A stretch of DNA of 54,127 nucleotides, from the NCBI RefSeq assembly GCF_002206635.1, contig NZ_NGUO01000007.1, forward strand, positions 1 to 54,127, given 5' to 3'. A program made the position numbers and the translations under genes. Source of the stretch: Polynucleobacter aenigmaticus. GTDB taxonomy: Bacteria > Pseudomonadota > Gammaproteobacteria > Burkholderiales > Burkholderiaceae. The notes below the pieces were generated by a model, which was not told the DNA's origin, did no database searches, and was given only the letters and a program-made list of their open reading frames with translations. This document shows, one piece after another, positions 45,721 to 53,553 of the stretch; the first letter of the stretch is position 1; every line of letters starts with the position of its first letter.

Positions 45721-45895
45721 TATATGCACCGTAAACGACGGGAAAGTCTGACAATCCGTTTGACACATCAGCCTGAATATTTAAGAACAGGCTCGGTAAA
45801 CAGCCCCCTCCGTTTTCTATCCCATACACCAACTAGTTTCGTAACAGACCGTCCTAGCAATCCGCTTGACGGTTTTTTCTTTTAGGAGAGTCTGC
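45721..45895 (+). promoter_or_regulatory. Structured leader of phoH, possible attenuator or small RNA
   Basis: The 236 bases between bcp and phoH hold no gene. In this part are three hairpins. One pairs GTAAACG (45731) with CGTTTGAC (45757), with one bulge. A second pairs AGCCTG (45770) with CAGGCT (45788). The third is the terminator at 45848-45883. A 13-base segment CAATCCGYTTGAC occurs twice (45752-45764 and 45858-45870), the second copy inside the terminator. GACGG (45737-45741) can instead pair with the terminator arm CCGTC (45849-45853), a possible anti-terminator. Either a riboswitch-like leader or a small RNA ending at the terminator would fit. No known RNA family is recognised. Confidence 0.45.
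45848..45883 (+). terminator. Terminator hairpin 12 bases before the phoH start
   Basis: Stem ACCGTC (45848-45853) pairs with GACGGT (45868-45873), with an inner AGC/GCT helix, followed directly by T-rich TTTTTCTTTT up to 45883. The phoH ribosome site AGGAG follows at once. A terminator in this place would cut off phoH unless it is prevented, so it is probably conditional, or it ends a separate small RNA. Confidence 0.7.
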
Positions 45896-47566
45896 ATGCC
45901 ATTGCCCCCAATCCCAACTCAAATTGCTGGCCAAGTAAAAATTAGCACTAAAGACACTCCAAATTTAAAGAAGCGCCCTGCCCCAGCAAAACCGGTTGTG
46001 ATGGAAAGCCATGCACCCAATTGGGCTAGCGATAACGTGGAAGATCTCTCTGCTGCCGAGTTGGCCCTTGAGAAAATTAAAGGGGATCGTCGCCCAGCGG
46101 TACGCAATGAGCGCGGTGATAACAAAGTCACCATCGTTCCAGAAAAACCAAAACGCATTATTCGCACTGGGCCTCCAAGCCTATTTGTCTTGGACACCAA
46201 TGTATTGATGCATGATCCGAGCTCCCTGTTCCGCTTTTCCGAGCATGATCTATTTCTCCCAATGACAACACTTGAGGAGTTGGATAACCACAAGAAGGGT
46301 ATGACTGAAGTTGCTCGTAATGCCCGTACAGTGAGCCGTTCTTTAGATCAATTAGTAGCTGGCACTAGCGGCACCTTAGACGATGGCATTCCACTCAATA
46401 AATTAGGGAATCAAGACGTATCTGGCCGACTCTTTTTCCAGACCAAGTTAACCACTCAGGCTTTGCCAGAGGGCTTGCCTGAGGGCAAAGGCGACAACCT
46501 GATCTTGGCTGTTGTCAGTGAACTGCAAAAGACTCGCAAAGGCCAGGAAGTGGTCTTGGTATCCAAAGATATCAATATGCGGATTAAGGCTCGCGCTCTA
46601 GGCTTACCTGCTGAAGACTACTTTAATGATCAAGTGCTGGAAGATCGTGACTTAATGTACTCAGGTGTCATGGCGCTACCAGCCGATTTCTGGCCAAAGC
46701 ATGGCAAGGCTATGGAGAGTTGGGCTGACGGAAAATCTGGCACGATGTTCTATCGCGTTACTGGGCCTTCAGTACCTAGCATGCTGGTAAATCAGTTTGT
46801 TTATCAAGAAAATCCAGACGGCTCAACACCGTTCTATGCCCAGGTTAAAGAGATCAACGGAAAAACCGCTCTCCTCCAAACATTAAGAGACTTCTCTCAT
46901 CAGAAAAATAATGTATGGAGTGTGACTGCACGTAATCGCGAACAAAATTTTGCCTTGAACCTGCTGATGAACCCTGATGTGGATTTCATCACATTGCTAG
47001 GTCAAGCGGGTACCGGAAAAACTTTGCTGGCATTGGCTGCTGGCTTAGAGCAAGTGCTCGATAGTAAGCGCTATAACGAGATCATCATTACTCGCGCTAC
47101 CGTGCCCGTTGGTGAAGACATCGGCTTCCTACCGGGCACCGAGGAAGAGAAGATGCAGCCATGGATGGGTGCGTTTGATGACAATCTGGAAGTGCTCCAT
47201 CGCAACGAAGACAATGCCGGCGAGTGGGGTCGTGCTGCCACGCAAGAACTGATTCGCTCACGCATCAAAGTGAAAAGCATGAACTTTATGCGCGGCAGAA
47301 CATTCGTAAGTAAGTTTGTGATTATTGATGAAGCGCAAAACTTAACGCCAAAACAAATGAAGACTTTGGTAACTCGTGCAGGCCCAGGAACCAAGATTAT
47401 TTGTTTGGGTAATATTGCCCAGATCGATACGCCTTACTTAACCGAAGGCTCTTCAGGCCTTACTTATGTAGTGGATCGCTTCAAAGGCTGGCGTCATGGT
47501 GGGCATGTGACCCTAGCTCGAGGAGAGCGTTCACGCCTGGCAGATCATGCTGCTGACGCACTCTAA
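45896..47566 (+). CDS. phoH: PhoH family protein (PIN-PhoH)
   Basis: A 556-residue protein joining a PIN-type RNase domain and a PhoH ATPase. The PIN part (about 85-230) has LFVLDTNVLMHDPSSLFRF and LEELDNHKKGMTEVARNAR with the acidic residues. The ATPase (about 340-555) has Walker A LLGQAGTGKTLLALAAG and Walker B FVIIDEAQNLTPKQ. Relatives unwind and cut RNA. I chose the ATG at 45896, which has AGGAGAG upstream; the open frame extends ten codons further, through the hairpin. Phosphate control is suggested only by the name of the family. A terminator hairpin lies just after the stop codon. Confidence 0.93.
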   Translation: MPLPPIPTQIAGQVKISTKDTPNLKKRPAPAKPVVMESHAPNWASDNVEDLSAAELALEKIKGDRRPAVRNERGDNKVTIVPEKPKRIIRTGPPSLFVLDTNVLMHDPSSLFRFSEHDLFLPMTTLEELDNHKKGMTEVARNARTVSRSLDQLVAGTSGTLDDGIPLNKLGNQDVSGRLFFQTKLTTQALPEGLPEGKGDNLILAVVSELQKTRKGQEVVLVSKDINMRIKARALGLPAEDYFNDQVLEDRDLMYSGVMALPADFWPKHGKAMESWADGKSGTMFYRVTGPSVPSMLVNQFVYQENPDGSTPFYAQVKEINGKTALLQTLRDFSHQKNNVWSVTARNREQNFALNLLMNPDVDFITLLGQAGTGKTLLALAAGLEQVLDSKRYNEIIITRATVPVGEDIGFLPGTEEEKMQPWMGAFDDNLEVLHRNEDNAGEWGRAATQELIRSRIKVKSMNFMRGRTFVSKFVIIDEAQNLTPKQMKTLVTRAGPGTKIICLGNIAQIDTPYLTEGSSGLTYVVDRFKGWRHGGHVTLARGERSRLADHAADAL

Positions 47567-48074
47567 GCAAACCCTCTCATGCCGCACTCTTGCAGGGTGC
47601 GGCATTTTTATTTGTGCAATAGCCTTATCGGGTTGCAGCACCTTTAATGCTCGTTCAAATGCTGCAAAAGTGGCGCAATTTAAGCAAGATACCAGCGTAG
47701 GTACGGAAGATATTTCGATTACGGCAGTGGGTTTAGTGGGTGTGCCATATCGCTATGGCGGCAATAATCCCAAAGGCGGATTTGATTGCAGTGGCCTCAT
47801 TGCTTATGTCTATAGCAAATCTGCGAATATCAAACTACCGCGCACCATTCAAGAGATGAGCAGTAAAGGTCAGGGTGTTGAAAATCAAGCACCAGCACCA
47901 GGCGACCTCATCTTCTTTAACACCACCGGTGAAAAGTATTCACACGCAGGGATCTACGTGGGACAAGGAAGATTTGTGCATGCCCCTAGCGCAGGCGGCA
48001 CTGTTCGCCTGGAATACATCACAACACCCTATTGGGCGGCGAGATTTACCGAGGCTAGAAGGCTAACTCCTTAA
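47547..48074 (+). CDS. NlpC/P60 lipoprotein (peptidoglycan endopeptidase)
   Basis: A 175-residue C40 peptidase with a lipoprotein signal (lipobox IALSGC, lipid cysteine near residue 30). The catalytic core is YGGNNPKGGFDCSGLI (Cys) with His in YSHAGIYVGQG and a third polar residue in RFVHAPSAGG. It should cut peptide cross-links or stem peptides of the cell wall from the outer membrane. It starts inside the end of phoH (20-base overlap). Codons for the signal peptide also form the terminator of phoH. No alternative ATG follows before the lipobox. Confidence 0.9.
   Translation: MLLTHSKQTLSCRTLAGCGIFICAIALSGCSTFNARSNAAKVAQFKQDTSVGTEDISITAVGLVGVPYRYGGNNPKGGFDCSGLIAYVYSKSANIKLPRTIQEMSSKGQGVENQAPAPGDLIFFNTTGEKYSHAGIYVGQGRFVHAPSAGGTVRLEYITTPYWAARFTEARRLTP
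47579..47609 (+). terminator. Terminator hairpin inside the NlpC/P60 coding start
   Basis: ATGCCGCAC (47579-47587) pairs with GTGCGGCAT (47597-47605) around a nine-base loop, then TTTTT. It follows the phoH stop codon by 12 bases and lies within codons 11-21 of the lipoprotein gene, so it is also coding sequence. Confidence 0.8.
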
Positions 48075-48142
48075 TTATTCGCCCTGCAGCCCATAGCGCT
48101 AATACTAGATTCACAAAACACGGAAACTTGGTTACATTTCTA

Positions 48143-48163
48143 TATAGAACAATGGGTTCTATA
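48143..48163. repeat. Inverted repeat upstream of the repeat protein
   Basis: TATAGAAC and GTTCTATA are separated by five bases (AATGG). The repeat lies 26 bases before the ATG of the small secreted repeat protein. It could be an operator or a hairpin in the 5' untranslated RNA. No T-tract follows, so it is not a terminator. Confidence 0.55.
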
Positions 48164-48188
48164 GATTATTCACCTGGGAGTAACTCGC

Positions 48189-48458
48189 ATGAAGAAAATT
48201 ATCATCGCTTTAAGTATTGCCTTCAGCTGCGCAATTCCGACAGCTGCTTTTGCAGATCAGGCCGCCTGTGAGGCGAAAGCCGTTAGCAAAGAAGGTAAGC
48301 CACTGTATGGCGCGGCTAAGGATGCCTCCGTTAAAAAATGTATGGGTAGCGCACCAGCAGATTCTGGATGCGAAGCCAAAGCAGTGAGTAAAGATGGCAA
48401 GCCACTGTATGGCGCTGCTAAAACTGCATCTATTAAGAAGTGTGAAGGCGGAAAATAA
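48189..48458 (+). CDS. Small secreted protein with two PsiF-like repeats
   Basis: An 89-residue protein with a signal peptide (MKKIIIALSIAFSCAIPTAA, cleavage after FAD). Two near-identical units follow, each beginning CEAKAVSK(E/D)GKPLYGAA and ending KKC. Each unit has a cysteine at both ends. This repeat order resembles the PsiF repeat family of phosphate-starvation-inducible proteins, but the match is from memory. The last residues are EGGK. It is followed by a strong bidirectional terminator, so it is a single-gene unit. A role is not known. Confidence 0.75.
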   Translation: MKKIIIALSIAFSCAIPTAAFADQAACEAKAVSKEGKPLYGAAKDASVKKCMGSAPADSGCEAKAVSKDGKPLYGAAKTASIKKCEGGK

Positions 48459-48481
48459 TTAGCATCCGCCCTAAGTAAAAA

Positions 48482-48507
48482 AACCTCGCAATTGCGAGGT
48501 TTTTTTT
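48482..48507. terminator. Bidirectional terminator between the repeat protein and dnaB
   Basis: AACCTCGC (48482-48489) pairs with GCGAGGTT (48494-48501) around an AATT loop. Eight T bases follow and a run of A bases precedes the stem, so it can work in both directions for the converging genes. Confidence 0.92.
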
Positions 48508-48542
48508 ATTTCTAATTACTGCTTTTGTTTTTTACTGTGGAG

Positions 48543-49982
48543 TTAGAACGGCTCGTACCCACCAGAGGAGTATCCAACAGATCCCATCGCCAAGTTATCG
48601 AACTTGGTATACGGGCCTTGCCAACTCAATCGCACAGTTCCAATGGGGCCGTTACGTTGCTTGCCAATAATAATCTCAGCCATGCCTTTATCAGTCGTCG
48701 TATCCGGGTGATAAACCTCATCACGGTAGATAAACATAATTAAGTCGGCATCTTGCTCGATCGCGCCTGATTCACGCAAGTCCGACATGATTGGGCGCTT
48801 ATTGGGACGCTGCTCTAGGCCACGATTTAACTGTGAGAGAGCCACAACTGGGCACTGCAATTCTTTTGCAAGCGACTTAAGCGAACGTGATATTTCAGAA
48901 ATCTCCGTTGCACGGTTCTCAGAACCAGAGCCACTCATCAACTGCAAGTAATCAATCACCACGAGGCCAAGAGTGCCGCCGAAGTTGCGTGCAATACGAC
49001 GCGCACGAGCGCGCAACTCTAGACTGGATAAAGCGCCAGTCTCATCAATCAAAATTTGGGTATTACTTAAACGGGCAATCGCATCGGTAACACGTGGCCA
49101 CTCATCATCTTGCAACTTTCCGGTACGCATTCGACTTTGATCAACACGCCCCACTGAACCCAACAAACGGGATGCTAGTTGCTCACCCGACATTTCCATA
49201 GAGAAGACGACTACCGGCAATCCTTCGGCCAAAGCTACGTTCTCTGCAATATTTAATGCGAACGCCGTTTTACCCATCGAGGGTCTTCCAGCAACAATCA
49301 CTAAGTCGCCTTTTTGCAGGCCGCTGGTTTGTTTATCTAAATCAATAAAGCCAGTTGCAATACCAGTAATATCGCTTCCGCCTTGACGGTTATAGAGCTC
49401 ATCAATACGCGCAACGACGGTTCTGAGCAATGGCTCAATCTCAAGGTAGTCGGCTTTGCGACTACCCTCTTCACCGATTTGCAAAATGCGTGACTCCGCT
49501 TCATCCAAAAGCGTTCTCACTGAACGACCTTCAGGAACAAATGCAGAGTTAACAATGTTGTCAGATACTTCAATTAAACGCCGCAGAATGCTGCGGTCAC
49601 GAACAATGTCGGCATAGCCTTTGATATTCGCTGCGCTAGGAGTGCTTTGCGCTAAAGAATTGAGGTAATCAATGCCAACTAAATCACCACCCTGTTCAGA
49701 CTTAACAGCCTCATGAACAGTAATGACGTCAGCAGGATGATTGTCGCCAACTAAACGCTGAATGACCTTATAGATCAGAGCATGTTCAGGACGATAGAAA
49801 TCTTTATCAGTTAATACGCCACCCAGGCGATCCCAGGCTGCATTATCGATCAGTAGACCGCCGAGCAGAGACTGCTCGGCTTCTACAGAATGCGGCGGTA
49901 CTTTTAAAGCCTGCAAGGCTGCGTCCCCAGAGCCCATCATGCCAGGATTTGACATAAGGGAGCGTGAGCGGGATTCAGCCAT
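48543..49982 (-). CDS. dnaB: Replicative DNA helicase DnaB
   Basis: A 479-residue hexameric helicase. The N-terminal domain (about 25-125) has PHSVEAEQSLLGGLLID. The RecA-like domain has Walker A GRPSMGKTAFALNIAENVA, split here as GRPSMGKTAFALN, then SRMRTGKLQDDEW and LVVIDYLQLMSG. There is no intein. No ribosome site is visible before the first ATG, and the second ATG (MSNPGMMG) is nine codons later. It is last in the rpsF-priB-rpsR-rplI-dnaB set, the usual betaproteobacterial order. Confidence 0.97.
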   Translation of the reverse strand: MAESRSRSLMSNPGMMGSGDAALQALKVPPHSVEAEQSLLGGLLIDNAAWDRLGGVLTDKDFYRPEHALIYKVIQRLVGDNHPADVITVHEAVKSEQGGDLVGIDYLNSLAQSTPSAANIKGYADIVRDRSILRRLIEVSDNIVNSAFVPEGRSVRTLLDEAESRILQIGEEGSRKADYLEIEPLLRTVVARIDELYNRQGGSDITGIATGFIDLDKQTSGLQKGDLVIVAGRPSMGKTAFALNIAENVALAEGLPVVVFSMEMSGEQLASRLLGSVGRVDQSRMRTGKLQDDEWPRVTDAIARLSNTQILIDETGALSSLELRARARRIARNFGGTLGLVVIDYLQLMSGSGSENRATEISEISRSLKSLAKELQCPVVALSQLNRGLEQRPNKRPIMSDLRESGAIEQDADLIMFIYRDEVYHPDTTTDKGMAEIIIGKQRNGPIGTVRLSWQGPYTKFDNLAMGSVGYSSGGYEPF

Positions 49983-50019
49983 AAGGCTAGTGTTTTAATT
50001 AAAACCTAAGATCTAAAAC

Positions 50020-50472
50020 TTACGCTTGCTCGCCAACAACGCGGACAGTGATGTCAGCCACTACATCGGTATGAACAGCTACCGCTACAGGGTGATCACC
50101 AACCATCTTCAATGGGCCAGTAGGCATACGTACAGAAGCTTTTTCAATTACAAAACCCTTGGCTTTTAAAGCATCAGCGATGTCATGGTTGGTAACAGAA
50201 CCAAACAAGCGACCGTCAACACCTGCTTTTTGACCGATTTCGAGAATCAAATCTTTGAGCTTTGTGCCAACTGCTTCAGCAGCGGCCAGTTTCTCAGCAG
50301 CCAATTTTTCCAACTCAGCACGACGTACAGCAAAGTCAGCAATTGCTGCTTCAGTTGCACGACGAGCTTTACGCTGTGGGATTAGGAAATTACGAGCAAA
50401 ACCGTCTTTAACGCGTACTACATCGCCAAGGTTGCCCAGGTTTATTACTTTTTCTAAGAGAATGATTTGCAT
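50020..50472 (-). CDS. rplI: Ribosomal protein bL9
   Basis: A 150-residue large-subunit protein beginning [19 protein letters not shown]. The N-terminal RNA-binding part ([15 protein letters not shown]) and the long connecting helix ([17 protein letters not shown]) are typical. The start is the ATG at 50472; upstream codons in this frame overlap rpsR and are not part of the protein. It lies 13 bases after rpsR. Confidence 0.97.
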   Translation of the reverse strand: MQIILLEKVINLGNLGDVVRVKDGFARNFLIPQRKARRATEAAIADFAVRRAELEKLAAEKLAAAEAVGTKLKDLILEIGQKAGVDGRLFGSVTNHDIADALKAKGFVIEKASVRMPTGPLKMVGDHPVAVAVHTDVVADITVRVVGEQA

Positions 50473-50485
50473 TGAGGGCTCCCAA

Positions 50486-50758
50486 TTATTTCTTATGTTG
50501 ATCAGAGAATGGCAATAAAGCCAAGTAACGGGCACGCTTAATAGCAGTGTCTAACTGACGCTGATATTTTGCTTTTGTGCCTGTCAAACGTGCAGGAGTG
50601 ATCTTGGCGTTCTCGCCAATGAAGTCCTTCAATGTATCTACATCTTTGTAGTCAATCTGCTCTACACCAGCAACAGTGAAACGGCAATAACGCTTACGCT
50701 TGAACAATGGGTTCTGAGCTGGTTTCTTTTTGAAATCGGGTTTCTTTCCAAACGCCAT
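50486..50758 (-). CDS. rpsR: Ribosomal protein bS18
   Basis: A 90-residue small-subunit protein with [19 protein letters not shown] and the conserved [17 protein letters not shown]. The N-terminus is longer and more basic than in E. coli ([14 protein letters not shown]). It lies 13 bases after priB. It pairs with S6 from the same operon on the 30S subunit. Confidence 0.97.
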   Translation of the reverse strand: MAFGKKPDFKKKPAQNPLFKRKRYCRFTVAGVEQIDYKDVDTLKDFIGENAKITPARLTGTKAKYQRQLDTAIKRARYLALLPFSDQHKK

Positions 50759-50771
50759 GATGATTTCCTCT

Positions 50772-51065
50772 TTAATTTTTCAATTGAATATGGGTGATAT
50801 GGAAAACAAGCCTTTGATTACGTAGAGTCTTGGGTGACAAAAATCCTTCAAACACTGCCTCAGCTCCTAAATCCATTTGCTCTAAGCCCTTTTGTATCGG
50901 ACCGATTGCTATGGCTTCAACACTCATCTGAATTTTCCTGGCTCTTCCTACTTCGCTTACTTCGCCGCTATGTTCAAGCTGGCAATGCATCACGGGTATT
51001 CCTGCTGGTGTAAATCGAATTGCGTCTTTAGATACCAAGAATGCAGTTAGGGTGAAATGATTCAA
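50772..51065 (-). CDS. priB: Primosomal replication protein N
   Basis: A 97-residue single-stranded-DNA-binding protein with an OB fold. It resembles betaproteobacterial Pri[19 protein letters not shown] and [17 protein letters not shown], ending [11 protein letters not shown]. It helps restart stalled forks with PriA and DnaT-like partners. The gene is in the canonical place between rpsF and rpsR, 59 bases after rpsF. Confidence 0.92.
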   Translation of the reverse strand: MNHFTLTAFLVSKDAIRFTPAGIPVMHCQLEHSGEVSEVGRARKIQMSVEAIAIGPIQKGLEQMDLGAEAVFEGFLSPKTLRNQRLVFHITHIQLKN

Positions 51066-51124
51066 CGCCGCTCCATCACTCTGATACGTTTTCTAGTCTG
51101 TGTATTCCTCTTCAAATTTCTAAC

Positions 51125-51499
51125 TTAAGCCGCAACTACAGGAGCGTCGGTATGAGCAGATTTACGGGCTTCTTCACGTTGCACTTCTTTCATCATGATG
51201 GAAGGCTCTGTTTCAGCTTTCTTAGTCTTGATGATGAGGTGACGCAAAACTGCATCGTTAAATTTGAATGCATGCTCAAGCTCGTCCAGAGTTTTCTGGT
51301 CGCACTCAATGTTCATGCAAACGTAATGGGCTTTAGCAAGCTTGTCGATCATGTAAGCCATCTGACGACGACCCCAATCTTCCATACGATGAATTTTGCC
51401 GCCAGCAGCAGCTAATGTCGCTTTGTAGCGATCGATCATCGCAGGCACTTGCTCGCTTTGGTCCGGATGGACGATAAAGACGATTTCATAATGACGCAT
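51125..51499 (-). CDS. rpsF: Ribosomal protein bS6
   Basis: A 124-residue small-subunit protein beginning [19 protein letters not shown] with the central [21 protein letters not shown]. The C-terminal tail ([17 protein letters not shown]) is longer than in E. coli, as in other Burkholderiales. It has an AAGGAGTG ribosome site. It starts the rpsF-priB-rpsR-rplI-dnaB operon; no clear promoter or S6:S18-type leader could be defined in the 132 bases upstream. Confidence 0.96.
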   Translation of the reverse strand: MRHYEIVFIVHPDQSEQVPAMIDRYKATLAAAGGKIHRMEDWGRRQMAYMIDKLAKAHYVCMNIECDQKTLDELEHAFKFNDAVLRHLIIKTKKAETEPSIMMKEVQREEARKSAHTDAPVVAA

Positions 51500-51631
51500 C
51501 TAACACTCCTTAAGGATAAAGTCACCTGGGCGTCTTTCTCAATTCTGATGGTTGTGAACTGAGTGCCAGTGTGACAAGGTAGTAACAAATTGTAGGTAAA
51601 ACTTACAACACATTTACAGCTTTTTAAGTCC

Positions 51632-52708
51632 TTACCGAATTTCTGGTAAGTCCGCTATTCTAGCAAAAAAATCCTGCCAAGTCAGAGGTTTACCGGCTAA
51701 ATTTGCCTGCTTTGCCGCATTAAGGGCTAATTGGAGTGCAATTCTGGCCCTAGGCGCAGTGAGCGCACTCGCAGCGCGGCATCCAGAGGCATCTGCCTCG
51801 GGAATATTGGGCAAAATCCTGCCAGCACCCGTTCTAGTCGTTCTTACCAAAGCAATACCTTGAGCCATCGCCTTATCCAATGGCTCTACCCATGCGTCAT
51901 GAAGACCGCCCAATCCTGAACCGGCAACAACTAGACCCCGAACATCACTTTTGAGCCACTGCGCTACTGTTTCAGCGCGAGCACCCGCATGACTTGTCAA
52001 AATCTCAACCCAAGGCCACTCATTCTCTTGGGGGATGGGTAAATCTTCATTCCAGGCAGCCTGAACTGCTTTTACGCCAGATAACCAGGAAGGATTAATC
52101 AAGCCCACGGAACTTGAAGGGGAATTCTGTAATGGGGCATTTAGAGCGGTAGCATGGCGTTTTGCCAAGTCCATCGCCATACATCCACGCCCATCCATGA
52201 CCGCATAAATGCCACCAGGGCAGTTATCAATCGCTGTGGAGGCCCAGCGTAGCGCATCCAAGAGATTCGATGGTCCATCGGCTCCAGGCGCATTGCTCGG
52301 AAGCATGGCCCCAGTCAGAATGACCCTCTTAGCCTGAGTCTGAGCTAACTTTCCACAAGTTGCTTGCAGAAATAAACCTGTCTCCTCGATCGTATCAGTG
52401 CCGTGGGTAATCACAACCCCCTTTACTACTGGGTCCAGTAGCGCCTCTTTGACTGCAGTGCCAAGGGCAGTCAGATGCGCATCAGTCAGATTTCGGCTAT
52501 TGATATTGGCCAGCTGATATGAAACCAGTTTGACGCCCTCAGGAACTGCTGACTGGATATGCCCAACTAATGCTTCAACCCCAACTTGGCCAGCCTGATA
52601 TTGCAGCGGGCTATCTTCAGGATTGAAGGCAAGACCGGCGATTGTGCCGCCCATACCTAAAACCAGAATATGGGGAGAATTTTCAGGAATACCAGTAATT
52701 GAGCTCAT
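51632..52708 (-). CDS. ansA: L-asparaginase (type I/II family)
   Basis: A 358-residue asparaginase cutting asparagine to aspartate and ammonia. The two catalytic threonines are in LGMGGTIAG and [12 protein letters not shown], with the lysine later in [11 protein letters not shown] start at the ATG at 52708 ([13 protein letters not shown]); the frame is open 39 codons further, but that part crosses the lexA promoter. There is no signal peptide, so it is probably cytoplasmic. It is divergent from lexA with 61 bases between the starts. Confidence 0.9.
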   Translation of the reverse strand: MSSITGIPENSPHILVLGMGGTIAGLAFNPEDSPLQYQAGQVGVEALVGHIQSAVPEGVKLVSYQLANINSRNLTDAHLTALGTAVKEALLDPVVKGVVITHGTDTIEETGLFLQATCGKLAQTQAKRVILTGAMLPSNAPGADGPSNLLDALRWASTAIDNCPGGIYAVMDGRGCMAMDLAKRHATALNAPLQNSPSSSVGLINPSWLSGVKAVQAAWNEDLPIPQENEWPWVEILTSHAGARAETVAQWLKSDVRGLVVAGSGLGGLHDAWVEPLDKAMAQGIALVRTTRTGAGRILPNIPEADASGCRAASALTAPRARIALQLALNAAKQANLAGKPLTWQDFFARIADLPEIR

Positions 52709-52734
52709 ACCTTCATTATCCGCCTTCAAATTGC

Positions 52735-52770
52735 TTGAATATTCAAATAGTGCTGTATACAATCCCAGTA
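52735..52770 (+). promoter_or_regulatory. lexA promoter and LexA box abutting the start codon
   Basis: TTGAAT (52735-52740), a 17-base spacer and TACAAT (52758-52763) make a good sigma-70 promoter. The predicted RNA start is at or beside the A of the lexA ATG (52770). The LexA box CTGTATACAATCCCAG (52753-52768) fits CTGT-N8-ACAG with one mismatch and covers the -10 element. LexA should repress its own gene here. Confidence 0.8.
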
Positions 52771-53489
52771 TGGACATAAATACAGTCGATTTTCCAGAGG
52801 AGCTGACTGCCCTCCCCAAGCTCACTGCTCGTCAGAGTGAGATTTTGGAATTGATTACTAAGGCCATCGGGGAAAGTGGCTCGCCCCCAACTCGCGCAGA
52901 AATTGCAACGCAACTTGGCTTTGCATCTGCTAATGCTGCTGAAGAGCACTTGCGTGCGTTAGCAAAAAAAGGATACATCGAACTGACGCCGGGAACCTCT
53001 CGTGGCATTCGGATTCCGCAACGATTTAATCAAACCCAGAATCCCAATAAATATCGCCAAATGTCTTTACCTTCTGGCGCACTACAGCAACTGACTTTGC
53101 CGCTCATTGGTCGCGTTGCTGCAGGCTCCCCCATCATGGCAGTTGAGCATATTGAAAAACAAGTGCCGATTGATCCTAGTTTATTTAGTAAGGGCGCAGA
53201 TTACTTATTAAAAGTGGTTGGCATGAGCATGCGCGATGCAGGCATTTTGGATGGTGACTATTTGGCCGTAAGAAAAACTTCTGAAGTACGCAATGGCGAT
53301 ATCGTAGTTGCACGCTTAGATGATGAGGTTACCGTAAAGCGTTGGAACCAAAAGAAAACTGCTAATGGCATGGTAATTGAATTGCAAGCTGAGAATCCAG
53401 ACTTCAAAAATATTTTAGTAGATGAGCGCCAACCGAACTTCGCAGTTGAAGGTCAAGCTGTTGGCCTGATTAGGGCTGGCGGTCTATAA
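52770..53489 (+). CDS. lexA: SOS repressor LexA
   Basis: A 239-residue repressor. The winged-helix domain (about 17-85) has [33 protein letters not shown], here split as [20 protein letters not shown] and [13 protein letters not shown]. The protease domain has the cleavage pair in [12 protein letters not shown], Ser in [10 protein letters not shown] and Lys in EVTVKRWNQ. There is a 16-residue addition before the KLTARQ start known from other LexA proteins. No Shine-Dalgarno sequence precedes the ATG. The open frame upstream lies inside the asparaginase region and is not counted. UvrB and other DNA-repair genes occur in the window, but without visible LexA boxes. Confidence 0.96.
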   Translation: MDINTVDFPEELTALPKLTARQSEILELITKAIGESGSPPTRAEIATQLGFASANAAEEHLRALAKKGYIELTPGTSRGIRIPQRFNQTQNPNKYRQMSLPSGALQQLTLPLIGRVAAGSPIMAVEHIEKQVPIDPSLFSKGADYLLKVVGMSMRDAGILDGDYLAVRKTSEVRNGDIVVARLDDEVTVKRWNQKKTANGMVIELQAENPDFKNILVDERQPNFAVEGQAVGLIRAGGL

Positions 53490-53522
53490 GCTCTATCCCA
53501 CAAAGCAAAAGGCCTCGTTTAT

Positions 53523-53546
53523 TGAACTGACCCACAAAAGTTGGAC
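53523..53546 (+). repeat. Terminal inverted repeat of IS copy B
   Basis: It reads TGAACTGACCCACAAAAGT and then TGGAC on the plus strand. It is the partner of the repeat at 370-393, with one base different. Confidence 0.85.
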
Positions 53547-53553
53547 AGTTTAA

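Noticed and set aside
51500..51631. S6:S18-type ribosomal leader before rpsF
   Set aside because: I could not find the expected stem with its bulged motif; only a CCTTAAGG palindrome near the ribosome site was seen.
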